From assembly GCA_934726055.1 (NCBI GenBank), contig CAKVCZ010000003.1, positions 81,702 to 145,701 on the forward strand: a stretch of DNA of 64,000 nt. The letters run 5' to 3'. This document shows, one piece after another, positions 60,214-64,000 of this stretch. How positions within the stretch are numbered: position 1 is the stretch's first letter; every line of letters starts with the position of its first letter. Source of the stretch: an uncultured Candidatus Melainabacteria bacterium. GTDB lineage: Bacteria; Cyanobacteriota; Vampirovibrionia; Gastranaerophilales; Gastranaerophilaceae. Under the pieces are notes generated by a model. The model was not told the origin of the DNA, did no database searches, and saw only the letters and a list, made by a program, of their open reading frames with translations. The position numbers and the translations under genes are program-made.

Positions 60214-60430
60214 TGCGTTAGCCGATGTGAAGTCAAGCACACGGCGATGTGGAGTCGCCGGAGCATTGACGAAACATAATAAGACCGCCGTAGGAAAGAC
60301 AAACGAGGGAACGAGTTTGGATGCCACAGGCGGATAGAATTTTGTGTAGAGTGAAGTGAGCTAGGTGAACTGTCAATAATCCAAGACAATGCGGTAGCTA
60401 ATGTGAAATCAAGCATGTTAAATAAAAATC
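60214..60430. repeat. GC-richer mosaic repeat after aspS
   Basis: Starts right after the aspS stop. It has an internal direct repeat, GCGTTAGCCGATGTGAAGTC (60216-60235) and GCGGTAGCTAATGTGAAATC (about 60391-60410), both followed by AAGCA. A hairpin CGGCGA-TGTGGAG-TCGCCG lies in between. GGTGAACTGTCAATAATCCA at about 60365-60384 matches in inverse the segment at 75-95. It is richer in G+C than the surroundings. No coding gene is convincing here. Confidence 0.6.
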
Positions 60431-60450
60431 TCTCGCCGAGATAGTAAAAT

Positions 60451-60491
60451 AAAAAAACAGATGAACGCAAAAATTTTTCATCTGTTTTTTT
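60451..60491. terminator. Terminator between aspS and the XRE cluster
   Basis: AAACAGATGAA and TTCATCTGTTT arms flanked by A7 and T8, between convergent transcripts. Confidence 0.82.
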
Positions 60492-60495
60492 TATT

Positions 60496-60636
60496 TTAAT
60501 ATATATTTATTCTTGATTTTTCTAACTTTGAAATATAAGAATTGTCAAAACCTAACATTAAAGATAATTCTTCTTTTTTCAAGTTTTTCTTAACTCTCAA
60601 ATTTCTAATATTATTTGCCAAAATGTTTCGTATCAT
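60496..60636 (-). CDS. Very short XRE-type helix-turn-helix protein (46 residues), perhaps truncated
   Basis: ATG at 60636, stop at 60496, found by reading the gap. It encodes a Cro/C1-type HTH: NIRNLRVKKNLKKEELSLML then GFDNSYISKLEKSRINIY and stop. Helices 1-4 are present, but the C-terminal helix that follows in its two neighbours (SKVNRLAKAFKMSLSEFLNF type) is missing, so it is either a minimal protein or a truncated paralogue. It begins 5 nt after the 70-residue XRE gene, in the same operon. Confidence 0.6.
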   Translation of the reverse strand: MIRNILANNIRNLRVKKNLKKEELSLMLGFDNSYISKLEKSRINIY

Positions 60637-60641
60637 TTTAT

Positions 60642-60854
60642 TTAAAAATTTAAAAATTCAGATAAAGACATTTTAAAAGCCTTTGCTAAACGATTTACTT
60701 TAGAAAGAGTAACATCATTTGAGGCTGTTTCAATATTACCCAAAGTTGAACGAGCAATATTAGAATATGCTGACAAATCATCTTGAGTATAGCCGTTTTC
60801 TTTGCGTAACTCCTTTATTCTTTTTGCAAGATTTCTTAATAACTGCTTGTCCAT
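60642..60854 (-). CDS. XRE-family transcriptional regulator
   Basis: 70 residues, a bare Cro/C1-type HTH domain: LAKRIKELRKENGYTQDDLS, then AYSNIARSTLGNIETASNDV and a full C-terminal helix pair. Likely binds the palindromic sequence just upstream (60862-60904) and represses itself. Follows the 74-residue XRE gene by 91 nt and precedes a 46-residue one. Confidence 0.85.
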   Translation of the reverse strand: MDKQLLRNLAKRIKELRKENGYTQDDLSAYSNIARSTLGNIETASNDVTLSKVNRLAKAFKMSLSEFLNF

Positions 60855-60861
60855 AGATTAA

Positions 60862-60904
60862 TTGTCCGTTATAATGACAAATATACAAACCGTCATACGG
60901 ACAA
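60862..60904. promoter_or_regulatory. Operator-like palindrome between XRE genes
   Basis: TTGTCCGT (60862-60869) and ACGGACAA (60897-60904) are perfect inverted copies 27 bp apart. Within the span are a second inverted pair TTGTC-N9-GACAA and a small palindrome CCGT-CAT-ACGG. A minus-strand -10 like CATTAT lies inside. The position, 8-50 bp before the 70-residue XRE start, suits an autorepressor operator. Confidence 0.55.
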
Positions 60905-60945
60905 AAATAAGGATATGTAATAAAATGATTAAACCGAATTATTTA

Positions 60946-61170
60946 TTAACTCTTAAAATTGAGCAGTTCTTGTTCACTTATTTCTAAAACATCACAAATG
61001 TCAAACAAAAGTCCTAAACTTAAAGTTCTTTTAGCTGTTTCAATTTTTGCTAAATGTTCTCTTGATATATCAAGCAATTCAGCAAGTGCATTTTGAGATA
61101 AACCCTTCTGATTTCTTGCCTTTTTGATATTTTTACCAAGAAATATAAGTTTTGTAGTCTTATTTGTCAT
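60946..61170 (-). CDS. XRE-family transcriptional regulator
   Basis: 74 residues: LGKNIKKARNQKGLSQNALA, then ELLDISREHLAKIETAKRTL and LLFDICDVLEISEQELLNF, a complete single HTH domain. Its start codon overlaps the -35 of the divergent HAD gene promoter (61164-61191), so the two may be regulated together. Distinct enough from the 60642 gene to bind a different site. Confidence 0.85.
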   Translation of the reverse strand: MTNKTTKLIFLGKNIKKARNQKGLSQNALAELLDISREHLAKIETAKRTLSLGLLFDICDVLEISEQELLNFKS

Positions 61171-61191
61171 ATTTTCATTTTCGTGTATAAT
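61164..61191 (+). promoter_or_regulatory. Promoter of the HAD-family gene
   Basis: TTGTCA (61164-61169), 16 bp, TATAAT (61186-61191). Transcription would start near 61198, about 27 bp before the ATG at 61225. The -35 overlaps the divergent XRE start codon. Confidence 0.65.
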
Positions 61192-61224
61192 TTCATAAAA
61201 GTATGTAGTCTAAAAGAGAACAGT

Positions 61225-61566
61225 ATGGATAATTTTAAAAAGAAAATATTAATAGACCTTGATGGAGTACTGAATGAATATGGGAAAGAACCTTATAGAG
61301 AGGATTTTATTCCACCAATAAGAAATGGGGCAGAAGAATTTGTAAAAAATTTGAGCGAAATCGCTGAATTGTATTTATTTACATCGAGAAATTTATTATT
61401 ATCTGCAAAGTGGTTATATGAAAACCAATTAGATAAATATTTTAAAGATATTACAAATATAAAACTACCGTCATATCTTTATATCGACGATAGATGTATT
61501 CGTTTTAATGGACAATATGAACAAACAATTAACGAGATAAAAGAATTTAAAGCTTATTGGAAATAA
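61225..61566 (+). CDS. Small HAD-superfamily hydrolase
   Basis: 113 residues from ATG 61225, since an earlier frame begins ahead of the promoter start. HAD motifs: LIDLDGVLNEY near 9-19 (nucleophile and acid Asp), the Thr of LYLFTSRN near 49, and YIDDRCI near 84. It has no cap domain and resembles the compact phosphatases often seen in phages and mobile regions (nucleotidase or polynucleotide 3'-phosphatase-like). Substrate unknown. Divergent from the XRE genes and ends at a perfect hairpin. Confidence 0.75.
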   Translation: MDNFKKKILIDLDGVLNEYGKEPYREDFIPPIRNGAEEFVKNLSEIAELYLFTSRNLLLSAKWLYENQLDKYFKDITNIKLPSYLYIDDRCIRFNGQYEQTINEIKEFKAYWK

Positions 61567-61575
61567 TTTATACAT

Positions 61576-61614
61576 AAAGATATCCCTATATATGGCACAT
61601 ATAGGGATATCTTT
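61576..61614. terminator. Long perfect hairpin between HAD gene and yebC
   Basis: AAAGATATCCCTATAT and ATATAGGGATATCTTT form a 16-bp perfect stem with a 7-nt loop between convergent genes. T-runs are short, so it may act as a terminator or mRNA end stabiliser. Confidence 0.65.
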
Positions 61615-61634
61615 GGGTTACTTATAATTATTTA

Positions 61635-62390
61635 TTAGTATGTTCCTTCGATTTTTTCCATTACTTCATCAGGAATATCAACGTTTGAATATACATTTTG
61701 TACATCGTCATGTTCTTCAAGTTTATCAATCAAACGCATAATTGAAGTTGCTGTTTTTTCGTCAGTAATTTCAATTGTGTTTTCAGGAAGTCTTGTAAAT
61801 TCTGCGGTTGTATGTTCAAAACCTGCATTTTCCAAACCTTCTGAAACTGTTTGTAAATCTGAAACTGCTGTTAAAATTTTATATTCGTCCTCTTCTTCCA
61901 AAAAGTCTTCTGCGCCCAAATTGATAGCTTCTTCAACTAATTTATCATAGTCAACAGAAGTTGGGAATGAAATTATGCCGTATTGTTTAAACATCCAGCC
62001 TACGCAGCCTGTTTCACCAAGATTACCGTTGAATTTTGTGAAGTAGCTTCTAATATCTCCTGCTGTGCGGTTTCTATTGTCTGTCATTGCCTCAACAACG
62101 ATAGCAACACCGCCTGCACCATATCCTTCGTATGTTAATTCTTCATAATTTTCAGCAGCACCTGCACCTGTTCCTTTATCTATCGCTCTTTTAATATTAT
62201 CATTTGGAAGTCCCGCTGCTTTTGCTTTTTCAACGGCTGTTCTAAGTCTGAAATTAGCCTTTAAATCACCACCACCAAGACGTGATGCAACAATAATTTC
62301 TCTTGAAAACTTTTGAAATACTACTGCTCTTTGTGAATCTACTTTTGCTTTTTTATGTTTTGTGGTTGCCCATTTTGAATGTCCGCTCAT
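61635..62390 (-). CDS. yebC: YebC/PmpR/TACO1-family regulatory protein
   Basis: 251 residues from ATG 62390 with AAGGA 8 nt upstream. Starts MSGHSKWATTKHKKAK, the family hallmark, followed by SREIIVASRLGGGD, LPNDNIKRAIDKGTG, YEELTYEGYGAGGVAIVVE and the acidic end. Members act as transcription regulators or, as recently shown for some, help ribosomes at polyproline stretches. An upstream in-frame extension is rejected. Confidence 0.95.
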   Translation of the reverse strand: MSGHSKWATTKHKKAKVDSQRAVVFQKFSREIIVASRLGGGDLKANFRLRTAVEKAKAAGLPNDNIKRAIDKGTGAGAAENYEELTYEGYGAGGVAIVVEAMTDNRNRTAGDIRSYFTKFNGNLGETGCVGWMFKQYGIISFPTSVDYDKLVEEAINLGAEDFLEEEDEYKILTAVSDLQTVSEGLENAGFEHTTAEFTRLPENTIEITDEKTATSIMRLIDKLEEHDDVQNVYSNVDIPDEVMEKIEGTY

Positions 62391-62537
62391 TGTTTTAATC
62401 CTTTTTTTTTTAATATTATCTGTCAATATTATATCAAAAATAAGTTTACTAACAATATATATATGTGTTAAATTTTTTAAAATAACAAAAAAGTTAATAG
62501 GTTGAATGAAACTAAATTTTATGCAATAAATATAGAT

Positions 62538-63647
62538 ATGAATACTATAAACGTTGACAAACAATATGTTGAAACAAAGTATCTAACTTTGAATGAAGCA
62601 ATAGCATTGGATTGTGGAAAAACGCTTGAGAATATAACCGTAGCGTATGAAACATACGGAGCATTAAATGAAAATTGTGATAATGCAATTCTTGTTTTGC
62701 ATGCCCTAACCGGAGATGCACATGCCGCGGGGTATCATAAAGGTGATAAAAAGCCCGGTTGGTGGGATAACATGATTGGTTCCGGTAAAGCTTTTGATAC
62801 AGATAAATATTTTGTTATTTGCTCAAATATTTTGGGCGGATGCATGGGAACAACAGGTCCAAATTCAATAAATCCGAAAACAGGCAAGGAATGGGCATTA
62901 GAATTTCCTATTATTACAATAGAAGATACTGTAAGAGTTCAAAAAGCATTAATTGACAAGTTAAATATCAAAAAGATAATTGTTGCTGGCGGTTCTATGG
63001 GTGGAATGCAAGCAATAGAATGGAGCATAAGTTATCCTGAATATGTTACAAAAACAATTTTAATTGCAACAGCACCAAGACTTTCCGCTCAAAATATTGC
63101 TTTTAATGCAGTTGCACGAAATGCAATTCTTTCTGATGCTAATTTCAATAACGGCAATTACTATGGTAATGCAAGTCCAGAAAAGGGACTTGCAATTGCA
63201 AGAATGATAGGTCATATAACATATTTGTCAGAAGATGCAATGCATAATAAATTTGCAAGAAAATTGCAAGATAAGTCAAAACCCGATTTTGATTTCAATG
63301 TAGAATTTCAGGTAGAAAGCTACCTTGAACATCAAGGACAAGTGTTTGTAGATAGGTTTGATGCAAATAGTTATTTATACATAACAAGAGCATGTGATTA
63401 TTTTGATATTGCACAAAAATATGGAAATCTTGCAAATGCTTTTTCAAAGGCGAATTCAAGATTCTTAGTAATCTGTTTTTCTTCAGATTGGCTGTTTCCA
63501 CCAAATCAATCACAAGAAATCGTAAATGCATTAATGAAAACAGGCAAAGATGTATCATTTTTACAAATAGAATCTCCGGCAGGTCATGATGCGTTTTTAC
63601 TTGAGTTTGAAGCTCAAACAAAAGTTATAAAAAGCTTTTTATCATAG
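62538..63647 (+). CDS. metX: Homoserine O-acetyltransferase
   Basis: Acylates homoserine for methionine synthesis. 369 residues from ATG 62538; alpha/beta-hydrolase fold with LVLHALTGDAHAAG near 53, nucleophile GGSMGGMQ near 155, the Asp of SSDWLFPP near 314 and His of GHDAFLLE near 347. Start uncertain: a TTG frame at 62502 also exists, but homologues begin just before VETKYLTL. Acetyl versus succinyl donor cannot be decided by eye; the MetX fold usually uses acetyl-CoA. No SAM riboswitch was recognised in the leader. Confidence 0.9.
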   Translation: MNTINVDKQYVETKYLTLNEAIALDCGKTLENITVAYETYGALNENCDNAILVLHALTGDAHAAGYHKGDKKPGWWDNMIGSGKAFDTDKYFVICSNILGGCMGTTGPNSINPKTGKEWALEFPIITIEDTVRVQKALIDKLNIKKIIVAGGSMGGMQAIEWSISYPEYVTKTILIATAPRLSAQNIAFNAVARNAILSDANFNNGNYYGNASPEKGLAIARMIGHITYLSEDAMHNKFARKLQDKSKPDFDFNVEFQVESYLEHQGQVFVDRFDANSYLYITRACDYFDIAQKYGNLANAFSKANSRFLVICFSSDWLFPPNQSQEIVNALMKTGKDVSFLQIESPAGHDAFLLEFEAQTKVIKSFLS

Positions 63648-63776
63648 TTTTAAACAGCTTGAAATTCTGAATAAATGTGATTATAAGAAATTTTCAAATT
63701 TGTAAATAAATGTAACTAAAATGTTTAAAATGTGTTATAAAAATTTTTTTCTGTGGAATATTTAAAGTGTACATAA

Positions 63777-63803
63777 AAAACTTTATGTGTATGTTGTCAA
63801 TCT
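63777..63803 (+). promoter_or_regulatory. Weak sigma-28-like promoter candidate of the flagellin gene
   Basis: AAAACTTT, 11 bp, GTCAATCT: 6/8 and 4/8 to consensus. It lies immediately before the two leader hairpins, so a start near 63808 would put both in the mRNA. The match is poor and only the position supports it. Confidence 0.25.
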
Positions 63804-63807
63804 AACC

Positions 63808-63849
63808 GTTACGGGCAACCGTAACAGTACACTGCAAGGATGTAGTGTA
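63808..63849 (+). promoter_or_regulatory. Two stem-loops in the flagellin mRNA leader
   Basis: First: GTTACGG-GCAA-CCGTAAC (63808-63825), a 7-bp perfect stem closed by a GNRA tetraloop. Second: TACACTGCA-AGGA-TGTAGTGTA (63828-63849), a 9-bp stem with one G-U pair. They end 11 bp before AAAGGAG of the flagellin ribosome site. The role (stability or translational control) is inferred. Confidence 0.6.
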
Positions 63850-63872
63850 TCAGTCACGAAAGGAGATCTATT

Positions 63873-64000
63873 ATGGCAATTACAGTAAACACAAACATTC
63901 CGTCACTTACAGCACAAGGTTCTTTGAACACAGCTACAAGCAAAATGAACACAGCAATGGAACGTATGTCAACAGGCTTGAAAATCAACTCATCAAAAGA
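63873..64000 (+). CDS. fliC: Flagellin, N-terminal part (cut by window end)
   Basis: Filament subunit, exported by the flagellar type III system. Only 42 codons are in the window: MAITVNTNIPSLTAQGSLNT, ATSKMNTAMERMSTGLKINS, SK. This is the classical D0 start, with a strong AAAGGAG 8 nt before the ATG. The N-terminal segment is the export signal region of flagellins. Confidence 0.95.
   Translation, partial: MAITVNTNIPSLTAQGSLNTATSKMNTAMERMSTGLKINSSK

Noticed and set aside
60131..60337. 68-codon frame across the aspS end
   Set aside because: Overlaps the real aspS C-terminus and the mosaic repeat; no ribosome site.
60642..61170. Toxin-antitoxin module
   Set aside because: All three short genes are HTH proteins and none looks like a toxin; the HAD phosphatase is divergent, not cotranscribed.
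62391..62537. SAM riboswitch before metX
   Set aside because: No conserved helix P1-P4 pattern or characteristic sequence; the gap is plain AT-rich divergent DNA.

Overview
The window is AT-rich bacterial chromosome, densely coded on both strands. The gene set fits an anaerobic, flagellated, diderm relative of the cyanobacteria (Melainabacteria/Vampirovibrionia, most like the gut order Gastranaerophilales). Supporting features are the pyruvate:ferredoxin oxidoreductase, B12-dependent ribonucleotide reductase, membrane pyrophosphatase plus PPi-dependent phosphofructokinase, meso-DAP type MurE, flagellar genes, and a prepilin of the VAFTLAETLIVMGIIGVVAA type. The lineage is inferred from gene content and style; no rRNA is present.

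Layout. 1-2.5 kb: dispersed repeat, nrdJ and tRNA-Cys. 2.5-9.6 kb: two tandem HNH-nuclease-like paralogues, hppA, and a calpain-like protein. 9.8-14.9 kb: PFOR, a prepilin and small proteins. 15-21 kb: a dcw-type cell wall cluster (rsmH, ftsL-like, ftsI, murE) followed by a nagA-like gene. 21-25 kb (minus): fliI, an exported protein, lspA, rluD and a small membrane protein. 25-36.5 kb: pnp, a predicted sigma-28-driven coiled-coil/membrane protein, def-fmt-aroH-rqcH, PHP phosphatase, rph and a divergent purD. 36.6-42.2 kb: small unknowns, 2-hydroxyacid dehydrogenase, Hsp20, an odd GH24 lysozyme, cysE, tyrS. 42.2-47.2 kb (minus): fliJ-fliK-hook/rod gene operon and prmC with two small partners. 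47.4-57.8 kb: a large disordered protein, pfp, a TPR protein, ruvA, a 5'-nucleotidase-like protein, gltA/nfnB-like, an exported protein, and a flagellar-style unknown. 57.8-64 kb: palindromic repeats, aspS, three small XRE regulators, a HAD phosphatase, yebC, metX, and the start of a flagellin gene.

How the parts fit. HppA and Pfp together suggest that pyrophosphate is used as an energy currency in a fermentative metabolism that ends at PFOR. Flagellar genes are scattered among housekeeping operons. Good sigma-28 (FliA-type) promoter matches precede the fliJ operon and two proteins of unknown function (27465-28823 and 41830-42201). Weaker matches precede several others.

Most interesting signals: (a) toxin- or effector-like proteins without Sec signals (HNH pair, GH24 lysozyme with Glu-to-Asp at the catalytic position, calpain-like protein, a 452-residue protein shaped like a type III translocator), some with predicted flagellar promoters; (b) four genes whose -10 element sits exactly 6 nt before the ATG, suggesting leaderless mRNAs; (c) a dispersed family of multi-hairpin palindromic repeats; (d) a structured flagellin leader; (e) a three-gene XRE cluster with an operator-like palindrome. 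All motif and family calls were made by eye, without database searches.
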